DNA of 64,000 nt. Source: Flavobacteriaceae bacterium. GTDB taxonomy: Bacteria > Bacteroidota > Bacteroidia > Flavobacteriales > Flavobacteriaceae. The translations under genes and the position numbers were made by a program. The DNA lies in assembly GCA_016780345.1 (NCBI GenBank), contig JADHLZ010000003.1, positions 1 to 64,000 on the forward strand. Direction: 5' to 3'. This document shows, piece by piece, positions 8,996-20,291 of this stretch. The stretch's first letter is position 1. The number at the start of each line of letters is the position of its first letter. Under the pieces are notes generated by a model. That model was not told the DNA's origin, ran no database searches, and saw only the letters and a list, made by a program, of their open reading frames with translations.

Positions 8996-11563
8996 CTAAA
9001 AGTTTTGACCGATCACAAAATGCGTTTCCCAACCGTGAGATTTTAAATCTCCAGCATATTGACTATCAAATCCATAACCAAAATCGATTCCAAGTAGCCC
9101 AAAAGCTGGCATGAAAATTCTAATCCCAAGGCCAGCAGATCTTTTGGAATTAAAAGGATTAAAATCTCTAAATTTATCGTAACCATTTCCAGATTCTAAA
9201 AATGATAAAGCAAAAATTGAAGCAGCTGGCTTTAATGAAATAGGATACCTTAGTTCAAGAGAAAATTTATTGTATATAGTTGATCCATCTTGACTAGACA
9301 GAGACTGATTAGGATATCCTCTTAAACTAACTGTTTCTCTTCCATCCATAGCATATTGAGACATACCATCACCACCAAGAAAAAATCTATCAAATGGGAT
9401 TACTCCTCTACTATTATTGTAAGCTCCTAAGAATCCAAATTCAGCATGAGTTCTGAGTACAAATTTGTCAATTAATCTAGTATACCATGTACCATTAAAC
9501 TTAATTTTGTAAAATTCTAGCCATTTAAACTTTTCTTGATCAATTTTTGCTTGATTAGGTGTTCCATCTTCATTTTGATATTCAGGTTGATTTTCTAAGT
9601 TATCATAATCAATATCGTTAAAAAGAGAATATGGTAGTGAAAGCTTTGCACTTATTGAAAACTGAGATCCACCAAGAGGAAATACTGGGTTTACAAATGT
9701 ATTGTCTCTTAATAAATTAACCTCATAGAAAATATTATTAGATTGTCCGTCTCCAAAGGTGAATAATCCAGTGTAGTAATTACTTAAATTATAGTATTGG
9801 TAACCAATTGATTGTCTTAAAACAAAATAGTCATCAGGAACTCTTAGTTTTTTTGCAATACCAATTTGAGCACCTGTTATTTCAAAAAATTGATTTTTAT
9901 TTGCTTGACCAGTAAAATAATCGTAGCGATATTGCTTAGTTCGTGAAATAGAGGTAGAAAATGATACAGGTTGTTTGCCTCCAAGCCAGGGTTCAGAAAA
10001 AGAAAAACTTGCTGTATTGTAAAAACGATTCGCTTGTAATCTAAGAGACAAGGCTTGACCATCTCCCATAGGTAATGGCTTAAATCTACTTTTATCTTTT
10101 AATCCCGAGACCGAAAAATTATTAAATGATAGCCCTAAAGTACCAATAAACCCACCACCTCCGTATCCACCTTGAAGTTCTACTTGACTGGCACCTTTTT
10201 CAACTAAACCATATTCAATATCAACAGTTCCGTTATTTGGATCTACATTTTTAAAATCAGGACTAATTTGTTCAGGGTCAAAGAATCCTATCTGGCCTAA
10301 TTCTCTTACAGTTCTAACAACCTGATCTTTACTATATAGGTCTCCAGGCTTGGTTCTTAGTTCCCTATAAATTACATGATCATTTGTTCTAGTATTTCCA
10401 ACTACACTTATTTTATTAAAATAAGCTGGTTTACCTTCAACAATTCTAATTTCAAAATTAATTGTATCGTTTTCAACAGATACTTCAACTGGATTTATAC
10501 TTGAAAATAAGTATCCATTATTTTGATATAAGTTAGTTAAATCTTCACCGTCTGGTTTTGTATTATCCGCAATTCTCTTTTTTAAAAGGACACCATTGTA
10601 TGTATCTCCCTTATATAAACCTAAAGCTCTGGATAGTATATTATCTGAATAAACAGAATTTCCTAAAAAGGTAATATCACCAAAATAATATTTGTTTCCT
10701 TCTTCTAAATCGATATTAATTGTAATATTATTTTTTTCAGTTATGACAGTATCAGCAATTATTCTAGCATCTCTATATCCCTTCTCTTTATAAAAATCTA
10801 GAATAGTTGTTAAATCTTCTTTATAGTCTTTTTCAATAAATTTTGATTTTTTCCAAAATCTTCCAAATAACTTTGATTTGGTGTTTTTCATCTTCTTTTT
10901 GAGTTTTGAAGATTTAGCTAATTCATTTCCCTTAAAATTTATTTTTTTTACTTTTACTCTGTCTCCTAAATCTACTTTTATGATCATTTTACTAAAGTTT
11001 ACTTCAGATGTATCAGGTATTACGTTAATAGCCACTTTTGTATTTAAAAAACCATCTTTTTTATATTTATTTATAATGTAATTCTTAGTTGTTTTAATGA
11101 AGTTTTCAGTAATTTTTTTTCCTTTTTTTAATTCAGTATCAGAGACTATGGTTTCAATTTTTGATTTTTTTAATCCAGTAATCTTAAATTCAGACAATGT
11201 GGGAAGTTCAGTAATCTCAATTTGAATCGTAGCTTCTTCATCTTCAATATCTGTCAAATAAAAATTAATATCACCAAATAAATCAAGCTTCCATAACTTA
11301 CTTATGATTGCGCTTATTTCTTCTCCAGGTATTCTGATTTTTTGTCCCTTTTTAAGTCCAGTATACGTAATTACAGTTTGTTCATTAAAATTTTTGAGTC
11401 CTACAACAGTAATATCTTTTAAAATATATTCATTTCCCTTAATATAATTTGTTTCTTGTGAATAGGATTTAATACCTAAAATCAATATAAAAAACAGTCC
11501 AACAATCTTAAAGTTGTTTGGGAGATTCAATTTATTTTTTGTTTTATTCATTAATTTTTCCAA
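8996..11563 (-). CDS. bamA: Outer membrane protein assembly factor BamA
   Basis: POTRA repeats, C-terminal Omp85 barrel, 'LRGYPNQSLSSQDG' (VRGF-like) motif; adjacent to ompH and uppS. Confidence 0.93.
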   Translation of the reverse strand: MEKLMNKTKNKLNLPNNFKIVGLFFILILGIKSYSQETNYIKGNEYILKDITVVGLKNFNEQTVITYTGLKKGQKIRIPGEEISAIISKLWKLDLFGDINFYLTDIEDEEATIQIEITELPTLSEFKITGLKKSKIETIVSDTELKKGKKITENFIKTTKNYIINKYKKDGFLNTKVAINVIPDTSEVNFSKMIIKVDLGDRVKVKKINFKGNELAKSSKLKKKMKNTKSKLFGRFWKKSKFIEKDYKEDLTTILDFYKEKGYRDARIIADTVITEKNNITINIDLEEGNKYYFGDITFLGNSVYSDNILSRALGLYKGDTYNGVLLKKRIADNTKPDGEDLTNLYQNNGYLFSSINPVEVSVENDTINFEIRIVEGKPAYFNKISVVGNTRTNDHVIYRELRTKPGDLYSKDQVVRTVRELGQIGFFDPEQISPDFKNVDPNNGTVDIEYGLVEKGASQVELQGGYGGGGFIGTLGLSFNNFSVSGLKDKSRFKPLPMGDGQALSLRLQANRFYNTASFSFSEPWLGGKQPVSFSTSISRTKQYRYDYFTGQANKNQFFEITGAQIGIAKKLRVPDDYFVLRQSIGYQYYNLSNYYTGLFTFGDGQSNNIFYEVNLLRDNTFVNPVFPLGGSQFSISAKLSLPYSLFNDIDYDNLENQPEYQNEDGTPNQAKIDQEKFKWLEFYKIKFNGTWYTRLIDKFVLRTHAEFGFLGAYNNSRGVIPFDRFFLGGDGMSQYAMDGRETVSLRGYPNQSLSSQDGSTIYNKFSLELRYPISLKPAASIFALSFLESGNGYDKFRDFNPFNSKRSAGLGIRIFMPAFGLLGIDFGYGFDSQYAGDLKSHGWETHFVIGQNF

Positions 11564-12266
11564 ATCTTCTTTCTCTTTTTTGAAAATTCACAATCGCTTC
11601 AAAAAAATCTTTTTCCTTAAAATCAGGCCAAAGTATGTCAGTAAAGTACAATTCCGCATAAGCAATTTGCCAAAGTAAAAAATTACTTACTCTACTTTCT
11701 CCTCCAGTTCTAATCAAAAGATCAACGTTTGGTAAATTTCGGGTGTAAAGATGCTCATTTATTATCTTTTCATCAATATTTTTTTCAGAAATTATGTTAT
11801 TTTTAACTTTAATTGATACTTCTTTGATTGCTTTTATTAATTCTTGACGCGAACCATAGCTAATTGCAAGATTCAAATTCAATTTATTATTATTTTTTGT
11901 GCTCAAAATTATTTCTTCAAGTTTTTCTTTTGGCTTTTTATTTAAACTTTCTAATTCTCCAAATACATTAACTTTTATATCATTTTTAATTAATGATTTC
12001 TTTTGGTTTTTTATGGTGTAAACTAACAGATCCATTAAAGCACTTACCTCAAATTTTGGCCTTTTCCAGTTTTCTGTTGAAAAAACATATAGAGTTAAAT
12101 TTTTAATTCCAAGTCTAATTGATGCATCTATACACTCCTTTACTGAATTTGTTCCATTTTCATGACCAAACGCTCTTTTTTTTCCAATTTGTTTTGCCCA
12201 ACGTCCATTACCATCCATTATTATGGCAACGTGTTTGGGTATATGACCATTTAAAATATTATTCAT
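11544..12266 (-). CDS. uppS: Undecaprenyl (polyprenyl) diphosphate synthase
   Basis: 'HVAIIMDGNGRWAKQIGKKRAFGHENG', 'LYVFSTENWKRP', 'DLLIRTGGESRVSNFLLWQIAYAELYF'. Confidence 0.96.
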   Translation of the reverse strand: MNNILNGHIPKHVAIIMDGNGRWAKQIGKKRAFGHENGTNSVKECIDASIRLGIKNLTLYVFSTENWKRPKFEVSALMDLLVYTIKNQKKSLIKNDIKVNVFGELESLNKKPKEKLEEIILSTKNNNKLNLNLAISYGSRQELIKAIKEVSIKVKNNIISEKNIDEKIINEHLYTRNLPNVDLLIRTGGESRVSNFLLWQIAYAELYFTDILWPDFKEKDFFEAIVNFQKRERRFGKINE

Positions 12267-12272
12267 AACAAT

Positions 12273-13016
12273 TTAGTTGGGACAATAGCATTTTTTAGAG
12301 CCAAAAATATAGGTTAAACTAATACCTGTAAACACGTACCAATCTTGACTCAAGGTAGATCCGAAATAATATGAAGAAGTTTTTAGTTTATCTCCAGGTT
12401 GACTCCCATCTAAGTTATCAGTAAAACTATGGCTTGCTGTTATTTCAAATGAAAATATAAAATCATTAAGTGGCTTGATCTTGTATCCAAGAGTAATTGG
12501 TAAAGATATATTAGAGTCATCACCATATTGGCTAGCTTCAAATTCTCCAATCCCGTATCTTAATGGATCATACTCAAAAACTGAAATTCCTGTACTAACA
12601 TATGGTGTCATTTGAAATGAGGAGTCTAAAACATCAAATTTTAAAAAATTGAAATCTAAGCCAAGTCCAAATTCTATAACTCTATTTCTAAAATAGAGAC
12701 CTCTTTCTTTTCGGTAATCAACTGTATTTGACCAATTATCAGAGCTTCCAATTCTGGCATAATTAAATTTTGCTCTTGCAGAAATTCTATCATTAAAATT
12801 CTTTCTATATATAATTCCAGCCACAAAATTATTTGATGCATTATATGAGAAGGGACTAATGTAAGTTGTAGGACCAACATCTCCTATGTAGTTTGCTCCT
12901 CCCGCAAAAAATCCGATTTCATTATTTTGAGAAAAAATACTTGTTATAATAAATAAGGAAAGTATGTTAATATTTTTTCTGATCATGTTTTGTGGTGTAA
13001 ATATAAATAAATTCAA
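12273..13016 (-). CDS. DUF6089-like outer membrane beta-barrel protein
   Basis: 'EIGFFAGGANYIGDVGPTTYISP' and beta-barrel pattern, conserved position between nadK and uppS in flavobacteria. Confidence 0.75.
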   Translation of the reverse strand: MNLFIFTPQNMIRKNINILSLFIITSIFSQNNEIGFFAGGANYIGDVGPTTYISPFSYNASNNFVAGIIYRKNFNDRISARAKFNYARIGSSDNWSNTVDYRKERGLYFRNRVIEFGLGLDFNFLKFDVLDSSFQMTPYVSTGISVFEYDPLRYGIGEFEASQYGDDSNISLPITLGYKIKPLNDFIFSFEITASHSFTDNLDGSQPGDKLKTSSYYFGSTLSQDWYVFTGISLTYIFGSKKCYCPN

Positions 13017-13021
13017 TTTTG

Positions 13022-13915
13022 CTATAAATTCCTTTTATCTTCTCCCCAAAGAAGTTTATTTCTTAAAGTTTTATAAAAACTATTATTAGAAAGTGAAGCT
13101 AATTTAATTTTAAAATCAGCTTTCTTAATGTTTATTTTGGTATTGTTTCTTAATGAAATAATCTTAGAATCAAGAGAAAGAAGATGTGAGTCTTCACGAC
13201 CTTCAACCGAGATTTCTATATTAGTTTTATCTGAAATTATTAATGGTCTAGCGTTTAAATTATGTGGAGCTATTGGAGTTATAGAAAAGGTTTTACTTTT
13301 CGGAGTCATTATTGGACCACCGCAACTTAAAGAATATCCTGTAGATCCTGTTGGGGTAGAAATTATTAAACCATCAGCCCAATAAGTATTTAAGTATTCA
13401 CCATCTAAATTGGTTTTAATTTCAATCATTGAAGTTGTATTTTTTCTACTAACGCTTACCTCATTTAATGCATAATTAAAATCTTGAAAATTTGAATAAT
13501 TTTCAACTTCTACACTTAACAAACTTCTTTCCTCAAATTTAAAATTACCTTCAAAAACTTTAATTAGTTCAGAATTTAATTTTTTTTGACTTATTGTAGC
13601 TAAAAATCCCAACCTGCCAGAATTTATACCCATAATTGGAATTTCTAAATTTCTTACAAAAGTGATGGATCTTAAAAGAGTTCCATCTCCACCAATAGTG
13701 ATCATCAAATCTATTGAATTATCTAGTTGATTAAAATTTGTAAAAACACTGTTTTTATGCTTTTGATTAATTATAGAATTAAAGTTTTTTTCAATAATTA
13801 TTTGATGATTTTTATGTTTTGCAATTTTTAAAAGCTCCAAAAATATTTTTACAGAAATATCGTCGTTGGATTGTCCATAAATTGCAATTTTCATTTTAAT
13901 CTCTTTTGTTTGCAA
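13022..13915 (-). CDS. nadK: NAD kinase (true start probably 13894, MKIAIYG...)
   Basis: 'LMITIGGDGTLLRSITF', 'GINSGRLGFLATI', 'NEVSVSRKNTTSMIEI', 'STPTGSTGYSLSCGGPI'. Confidence 0.95.
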   Translation of the reverse strand: MQTKEIKMKIAIYGQSNDDISVKIFLELLKIAKHKNHQIIIEKNFNSIINQKHKNSVFTNFNQLDNSIDLMITIGGDGTLLRSITFVRNLEIPIMGINSGRLGFLATISQKKLNSELIKVFEGNFKFEERSLLSVEVENYSNFQDFNYALNEVSVSRKNTTSMIEIKTNLDGEYLNTYWADGLIISTPTGSTGYSLSCGGPIMTPKSKTFSITPIAPHNLNARPLIISDKTNIEISVEGREDSHLLSLDSKIISLRNNTKINIKKADFKIKLASLSNNSFYKTLRNKLLWGEDKRNL

Positions 13916-13959
13916 ATTAATTAAAATAACAGATAATAAATCTTTAATTTTGAAAAATT

Positions 13960-14685
13960 ATGACAAAATTAAGTGTTAATATAAACAAGATAGCAACAAT
14001 TAGAAATGCCAGGGGAGGGAATAATCCAAATTTAGTTCAAATGGCTAAAGATATTCAATCTTATGGCGCCAATGGGATTACAATTCATCCCAGACCAGAC
14101 CAAAGACACATTACCTATAATGACGCGAGGACTCTTACAGATTTTATAACTACTGAGTTCAATATTGAAGGAAATCCAATTGAAAAATTTGTAGAGCTAG
14201 TTTGTAATGTGAAACCAGATCAAGTAACCTTAGTTCCTGATAGTATTGACGCTCTAACTTCTAATGCAGGCTGGGATACAATATCTAATAGATCTTTTTT
14301 AAAAGAGGTTATCACTGAATTTAAAAACAATAATATTAGAACCTCAATCTTTATTGATACAAATCATCAATTTATTGAAGGAGCAAAAGATGTTGGAGCT
14401 GATAGAATTGAATTATATACAGAATCATATGCTGTTAATTTTGAAAAAAACAATCTCAATGAAATTAAGAAATATATAGATGCATCATTTTATGCAAACA
14501 GCATTGGACTAGGCGTTAACGCCGGTCACGATTTAAATCTTGAAAACATTAATTTTTTCGTTAAGGAAATACCATTTTTAGATGAAGTTTCTATTGGGCA
14601 TGCTATAGTTTGTGAAGCTCTTTATCTAGGAATGGAAAATGTGATTAACATGTATCTTGAAAAAATAAATAATGCTCTTAAATAG
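13960..14685 (+). CDS. pdxJ: Pyridoxine 5'-phosphate synthase
   Basis: 'LSVNINKIATIRNARGGNNPNLVQMA', 'GITIHPRPDQRHI', 'VNAGHDLNLEN'. Confidence 0.96.
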   Translation: MTKLSVNINKIATIRNARGGNNPNLVQMAKDIQSYGANGITIHPRPDQRHITYNDARTLTDFITTEFNIEGNPIEKFVELVCNVKPDQVTLVPDSIDALTSNAGWDTISNRSFLKEVITEFKNNNIRTSIFIDTNHQFIEGAKDVGADRIELYTESYAVNFEKNNLNEIKKYIDASFYANSIGLGVNAGHDLNLENINFFVKEIPFLDEVSIGHAIVCEALYLGMENVINMYLEKINNALK

Positions 14686-15442
14686 TAAAATTAGTGGTTC
14701 TGGAAACCATGTTTTAATAGTTTTACATGGTTTTTTGGGAATGTTAGACAATTGGAAATCTTTTGCAAAAAGAATGGACCAAAATAAATACCAAATCCAT
14801 TTAGTGGATCAAAGAAATCATGGTAAAAGTTTTCATAGTAATTTATTTAATTATGAAATTTTAGCAACAGATCTAAAGAATTATATTGACCATTATAAGA
14901 TTAAAAAATTTTCTTTGATTGGTCATTCAATGGGAGGTAAAACTGCCATGATGTTTTCAAGTATGTATCCCCAATTAATTAAAAAATTAATTATAGTTGA
15001 TATTTTACCAATATATTACAGTAATGATTATGATAAAATTATAGATTCTTTAAAATCATTGGATCTTAAAAAATTGGTAAGTAGAGTTAATATTGACAAG
15101 GCACTAGAATCAGAATTTAAAGAACCTGCATTTAGAGCTTTTTTACTTAAGAATTTATACAGAGTTAATAAAGATGAACTTGCTTTCAAAATTGATTTGG
15201 ACATAATTTCAAATAATTTAAATGAAGTGGAAAAATCGTTACCAACAGATCTATATTTTAGTGGAAAGACTTTATTTATAAAGGGTCAAAAATCAGATTA
15301 TATAAATAAAATAAATAGCTCATTACTTAAAAAAGTATTTCCTGATCACAAAATTGTTGAAGTTCAAAAGGCTGGACATTGGGTTCATGCTGAAAATTTA
15401 GAAGGTTTTGTAAATGAAACTGAATTGTTTTTAGAATCTTAA
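14672..15442 (+). CDS. Alpha/beta hydrolase (YbfF-like)
   Basis: 'LIVLHGFLGMLDNWKS', 'LIGHSMGGKTAM', C-terminal 'AGHWVHAENLEGF'. Confidence 0.88.
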   Translation: MLLNSKISGSGNHVLIVLHGFLGMLDNWKSFAKRMDQNKYQIHLVDQRNHGKSFHSNLFNYEILATDLKNYIDHYKIKKFSLIGHSMGGKTAMMFSSMYPQLIKKLIIVDILPIYYSNDYDKIIDSLKSLDLKKLVSRVNIDKALESEFKEPAFRAFLLKNLYRVNKDELAFKIDLDIISNNLNEVEKSLPTDLYFSGKTLFIKGQKSDYINKINSSLLKKVFPDHKIVEVQKAGHWVHAENLEGFVNETELFLES

Positions 15443-15445
15443 AAG

Positions 15446-15476
15446 TTGCCGAACTTTAAGAAAAGAGCTACTTTTG
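15446..15476 (+). promoter_or_regulatory. Bacteroidetes-type promoter (TTG-N20-TACTTTTG) for tig-clpP-clpX
   Basis: TTG at 15446-15448, TACTTTTG at 15469-15476, matching TTG-N17-23-TAnnTTTG; ~20 bp upstream of tig. Confidence 0.6.
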
Positions 15477-15496
15477 CCACCTAATTTTAAAAAATC

Positions 15497-16822
15497 ATGA
15501 AGGTTTCAAAAAAAGATATTGATAAGTTAAATTCCGTTCTTTCGGTTGAGATTCAAAAAAAAGATTATGAATCCAACGTAGATAAAGTTTTAAAAGATTA
15601 CAGAAAAAGAGCGAATATCCCTGGTTTTAGAAAAGGACATACCCCAATTGGTTTAATAAAAAAACAATATGGAATGTCTGTTAAAGTTGATGAAATAAAC
15701 AAACTAATGCAGAAGAGCTTATCAGAGTATCTAAACATTGAAAAATTGGCAATTTTAGGAAATCCAATCCCCGTTGAAAAAAATGAAATCGATTGGAATT
15801 CTGATGTGTTATCTTTTGACTTTGAAATTGGTTTATCTCCAGAATTCGATGTTAATTTAAAAAATAAAAAAGCAATTCTCTCTTACGAGATTGATGTAGA
15901 TAAGAAAATGATTGATGATCAAATTAAAAACATACAGAATCAGTATGGAAAATTGGTTTCCAGAGATAAAGTTGAAGATGGTTTTGAAATTAACGGAACA
16001 TTTAGTAACGAAGAATTTGAGGTTGAAAATAGATCTAATTTTAAGTTAGAAAATATTAAAGGTAAATCTAACCAAGAAATTTTTTTGGGTCTAAAAGTTG
16101 GCGAATCAATTATTTTAAAAACTAAGGACTTATTTAAAAACGAATCTGATTTATCATTTCATTTAAAACTTAATGACGAGAACAAAGACAAAATAAAAAC
16201 AGTTAATTTTTCTTTAAATGAAATAAACGAAAGACAACCTGCTGATTTAGATCAGGAATTGTTTGATAAATTATTTGGGAAAGACAGTGTAAAGACTGTA
16301 ACCGAACTTAAGAAAAAGTTAAAAAGTGATGCAGAATCAAATTTTGTTAATCAAACTGATCAAAAATTATTAAATGATGTGACCGAATATTTAATTGAAA
16401 ACACAAAATTTAATTTACCAGATGAATTTTTAAAAAAATGGATGCAAACTGCTGGAGAGAAGAAGTTAAGTGTAGTTGAAGCGGAATCGGAATATGAAAA
16501 GTCTGAAAAGGGTTTAAGGTATCAATTGATTGAAGCTAAGTTAATTGAACAGAACGACATTAAAATTGATCCTAGTCAAATTAAAAATTTCGCGAAGGAA
16601 TTGATTAAATCTCAAATGAAACAATATGGTCAAAATAATCCTGATGAAAAGGAATTAGAATCCATATCTCAAAGAATTCTTTCAAACAAAGAGGAAGTAA
16701 AAAGAATTTCTGATCAATTGTTAAGTAAAAAACTAATTGAATTATTTAAATCAAATCTAAAGTTCAAAAACAATAAAGTCACTTATGATAAATTCATTGA
16801 AATGGCTTATGCTAAAAAATAA
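15497..16822 (+). CDS. tig: Trigger factor
   Basis: 'DYRKRANIPGFRKGHTPIGLIKKQYG', directly upstream of clpP-clpX. Confidence 0.92.
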   Translation: MKVSKKDIDKLNSVLSVEIQKKDYESNVDKVLKDYRKRANIPGFRKGHTPIGLIKKQYGMSVKVDEINKLMQKSLSEYLNIEKLAILGNPIPVEKNEIDWNSDVLSFDFEIGLSPEFDVNLKNKKAILSYEIDVDKKMIDDQIKNIQNQYGKLVSRDKVEDGFEINGTFSNEEFEVENRSNFKLENIKGKSNQEIFLGLKVGESIILKTKDLFKNESDLSFHLKLNDENKDKIKTVNFSLNEINERQPADLDQELFDKLFGKDSVKTVTELKKKLKSDAESNFVNQTDQKLLNDVTEYLIENTKFNLPDEFLKKWMQTAGEKKLSVVEAESEYEKSEKGLRYQLIEAKLIEQNDIKIDPSQIKNFAKELIKSQMKQYGQNNPDEKELESISQRILSNKEEVKRISDQLLSKKLIELFKSNLKFKNNKVTYDKFIEMAYAKK

Positions 16823-16853
16823 CTAACTTTAGAATAATTAAAATTAATGATCT

Positions 16854-17513
16854 ATGGATTACTCGAAGGAATTTAAAAAATATTCAATAAAACATCATGG
16901 TATAAATTCTCTATATTATGACAAATTAGTCAGTAGTATGACTCCTTATATTATTGAAGAAAGACAACTGAACGTAGCGCAAATGGATGTTTTTTCAAGG
17001 CTTATGATGGACAGAATAATTTTTTTGGGAACTGGTATTAACGATTCAATAGCTAATATAATTCAAGCTCAATTACTTTTTTTAGAGAGTACAGATAAAG
17101 ATAAAGACATTCAAATATATATCAATTCACCAGGTGGATCTGTCTACGCTGGTTTAGGTATTTACGATACAATGCAATTTATAAATCCTGAGGTTGCCAC
17201 AATATGCACAGGAATTGCAGCTTCAATGGCTGCAGTTTTACTATGTGCTGGACAAAATGGAAAACGATCTGGATTAACTCATTCAAGAGTTATGATTCAT
17301 CAGCCTTTGGGTGGTGCACAAGGTCAAGCTTCTGATATTGAGATAACGGCCAGAGAAATAGGAAAGTTAAAAAAGGAATTATACGAAATTATTGCAAATC
17401 ATTCTGGTCAAAAATATGATAAAGTTTATAAGGATAGTGATAGAGATTACTGGATGAAAGCACAGGAAGCTAAAAAATATGGTATGATTGACGAAGTTTT
17501 AACAAAAAAATAA
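16854..17513 (+). CDS. clpP: ATP-dependent Clp protease proteolytic subunit
   Basis: 'YINSPGGSVYAGLGIYDTMQ', 'GIAASMAAVLL', 'SRVMIHQPLGGAQGQASDIEI'. Confidence 0.97.
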   Translation: MDYSKEFKKYSIKHHGINSLYYDKLVSSMTPYIIEERQLNVAQMDVFSRLMMDRIIFLGTGINDSIANIIQAQLLFLESTDKDKDIQIYINSPGGSVYAGLGIYDTMQFINPEVATICTGIAASMAAVLLCAGQNGKRSGLTHSRVMIHQPLGGAQGQASDIEITAREIGKLKKELYEIIANHSGQKYDKVYKDSDRDYWMKAQEAKKYGMIDEVLTKK

Positions 17514-17516
17514 TTA

Positions 17517-18746
17517 ATGTCAGATCAAAACTTGTTATGTTCTTTTTGTGGTTTATCTAAAACACAAACTAACCTACTTGTAGCTGGTCAAGAAGCACAT
17601 ATTTGCGACAGCTGTATTGAACAAGCATACAATATAATTATTGAGGAATCTAAAAGAGATGAATCATCAAACCAGTCTGAAAATCATAAAATTGCTAAAC
17701 CTAAGGAAATAAAAGCTTTTTTAGATGAATATGTTATAGGTCAAGATTATACAAAAAAAATAATTTCAGTAGCTGTTTACAATCACTACAAAAGATTGAA
17801 TCAAATAAACAAAAAAAATGGTGTTGAAATTGATAAAAGTAATATTCTAATCGTTGGTGAAACAGGCACAGGTAAAACTTTAATTGCAAAAACTATAGCT
17901 AAAATGTTGGATGTTCCATTGGCTATTGTTGATGCTACTGTTTTAACCGAGGCAGGATATGTAGGCGAGGATGTTGAAACCATATTAACGAGACTTCTTC
18001 AGGCGTCTGATTATAATAAGGAAAAAGCAGAAAGAGGTATTGTTTTTATTGATGAAATTGATAAAATTGCTCGAAAAAGTGATAATCCGTCTATTACTAG
18101 AGATGTTTCTGGAGAAGGTGTTCAGCAAGCTTTATTAAAATTGTTGGAAGGTACTGTTGTAAATGTTCCTCCAAAGGGAGGAAGAAAGCATCCTGATCAA
18201 AAATTTATTGAATTAAATACTCAAAATATCCTTTTCATTGCCGGAGGGGCATTTGATGGAATTGAAAAGGTGATTTCAAAAAGATTAAATATGCAAGTTG
18301 TTGGATATAAAAATCCTTCTTCGAAAAGAGTTGATATTAAAAATATTTTATCGTTTATTTCACCAAAAGACTTAAAAGATTTTGGACTCATTCCAGAAAT
18401 ATTAGGTCGATTACCTGTGCTGTCTTACATGAATTCTTTAGACAAAAGTACTTTAAGATCTATTTTAACAGATCCAAAAAATTCTCTAATCAAACAATAC
18501 AAAAAATTATTTGATATTGATGGAATTAAACTGTCATTTAGTGAAGAAGGATTGGAGTACATCGTCGATAAAGCATTTGAATTTAATTTAGGTGCTAGAG
18601 GGCTAAGATCTATATGTGAATTAATTTTAAATGATGCAATGTATGAGTTGCCAAGTACTAATAGAAAAAAACTTAATGTTGATAAAACATATATTTCAAA
18701 AAAATTATCACATTCAAGTTTAAACGTTTTAAAAGTAGCTTCTTAA
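17517..18746 (+). CDS. clpX: ATP-dependent Clp protease ATP-binding subunit ClpX
   Basis: N-terminal Zn finger '[11 protein letters not shown]...CDSC', Walker A 'GETGTGKT', '[11 protein letters not shown]', 'LGARGLRSI'. Confidence 0.97.
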   Translation: MSDQNLLCSFCGLSKTQTNLLVAGQEAHICDSCIEQAYNIIIEESKRDESSNQSENHKIAKPKEIKAFLDEYVIGQDYTKKIISVAVYNHYKRLNQINKKNGVEIDKSNILIVGETGTGKTLIAKTIAKMLDVPLAIVDATVLTEAGYVGEDVETILTRLLQASDYNKEKAERGIVFIDEIDKIARKSDNPSITRDVSGEGVQQALLKLLEGTVVNVPPKGGRKHPDQKFIELNTQNILFIAGGAFDGIEKVISKRLNMQVVGYKNPSSKRVDIKNILSFISPKDLKDFGLIPEILGRLPVLSYMNSLDKSTLRSILTDPKNSLIKQYKKLFDIDGIKLSFSEEGLEYIVDKAFEFNLGARGLRSICELILNDAMYELPSTNRKKLNVDKTYISKKLSHSSLNVLKVAS

Positions 18747-20251
18747 TTTAATTTCAATAGTTCTTCAATTATTTTTCGATCATTTGATAATCTTGGAACC
18801 TTATTTTGTCCTCCAAGTTTTTTTTTATTTTTTAACCAATCATAAAAAACATTACTCCTTCCTTCAATTATTTCAAGCTCTTGCATAGTAATATTTTTAA
18901 ATCTTTTAGCTTCGTAATCACTATTTAATTTTTGAAGATTAAGGTCTAAATCCCTTTTAAAATTATTGATGTTTTTAGGTTTTATATAAAATTCAATAAA
19001 CCAGTCATGGTTTCCAGACTTATTATTTTTTATAAAATTTGGTGCTACTGTGTATTCACATACAGTTGATTTATGTTTACTCAATGTTTTATTTATTGCT
19101 TTCTCGGCATTTTCAATTATAAGTTCTTCTCCAAATGCATTGATAAAATTTTTTGTTCTTCCAGAAATTTTGAATCTATATGGATCTAAACTTGTAAACT
19201 TAATGGTATCTCCTATTTTATATCTCCAAAGTCCTGCATTTGTTGTAATGATAATCGCATAATTTGTGTTAAGCTTTACATCAGAAAGATTAACTATTTT
19301 ATTATTTTTATATTCATCACTGTTATATTCTTGAAACTCAAAAAATATTCCATAATCAAGCATCAATAGCATATCTTCACTATTATTTCTATCTTGAATT
19401 CCAAAAAACCCCTCAGATGCATTATAAACTTCATAAAACTGAACTTTTGGACCTAAAATTTTTTTGAATTGATTTTTATAAGGTTTAAAGTCAATACCTC
19501 CATGAAAATAAACTTCCAAGTTTTTCCAAACCTCTGAAATATTATTAAACTTTTTTTCTTTTAGAACTTTATTTAACATGATCAACATCCAAGAGGGTAC
19601 ACCTGCAAGACTAGTAACATTTTCTTTGATACTAGTTTCAATAATTCTAATTAATTTATTATCCCAGTCATTTATTAAAGATATTTCAGAATTTGGAGTG
19701 CTCATCATTTCAGCCCAAAGGGGTAAATTATCTATTAAAATAGCAGATAGATCTCCAAAATAATTATCTCCTTTATTTAATATTTTTCTACTACCACCAA
19801 GTCTTAAAGATTTTCCAGAAAAAAGATTGGATTTTTCATTATTATTTATGTAAAGACATAAAACGTCTTTACCAGCTCTGTAATGACATTCTTCTAATGA
19901 TTCTATGCTAACGGGAATATACTTGCTTTTGGAGTTTGTTGTCCCACTAGATTGGGCATACCATTTTATTTTAGAACTCCAAAATATATTGTCTTCTCCA
20001 TCAATAGATCTTTTAATATAGGGATAAAATTCTTCGTAAGTAGTTAGGGGTATATTTTTTGAAAATGATTTATAATCTTTGATTGATTTAAAATCATATT
20101 TTTTACCAAGTTCAGTATTTTCAGCTTTTTTAATTAAGGAAAATAAAACCTCATTTTGAACCTCAATTGGATACTTTTTAAACAATTCAATTTGATGTAT
20201 TCTTTTTTTTAAAAACCACGATGTAATTGAATTAATAATTGAGAAAGGCAT
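18743..20251 (-). CDS. GH3 auxin-responsive promoter family protein (acyl-adenylate ligase fold)
   Basis: '[19 protein letters not shown]', '[12 protein letters not shown]', '[15 protein letters not shown]'. Confidence 0.9.
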   Translation of the reverse strand: MPFSIINSITSWFLKKRIHQIELFKKYPIEVQNEVLFSLIKKAENTELGKKYDFKSIKDYKSFSKNIPLTTYEEFYPYIKRSIDGEDNIFWSSKIKWYAQSSGTTNSKSKYIPVSIESLEECHYRAGKDVLCLYINNNEKSNLFSGKSLRLGGSRKILNKGDNYFGDLSAILIDNLPLWAEMMSTPNSEISLINDWDNKLIRIIETSIKENVTSLAGVPSWMLIMLNKVLKEKKFNNISEVWKNLEVYFHGGIDFKPYKNQFKKILGPKVQFYEVYNASEGFFGIQDRNNSEDMLLMLDYGIFFEFQEYNSDEYKNNKIVNLSDVKLNTNYAIIITTNAGLWRYKIGDTIKFTSLDPYRFKISGRTKNFINAFGEELIIENAEKAINKTLSKHKSTVCEYTVAPNFIKNNKSGNHDWFIEFYIKPKNINNFKRDLDLNLQKLNSDYEAKRFKNITMQELEIIEGRSNVFYDWLKNKKKLGGQNKVPRLSNDRKIIEELLKLN

Positions 20252-20291
20252 TTTAAGTATCTTTATTTTAAAATTATATAATTCTTATAAT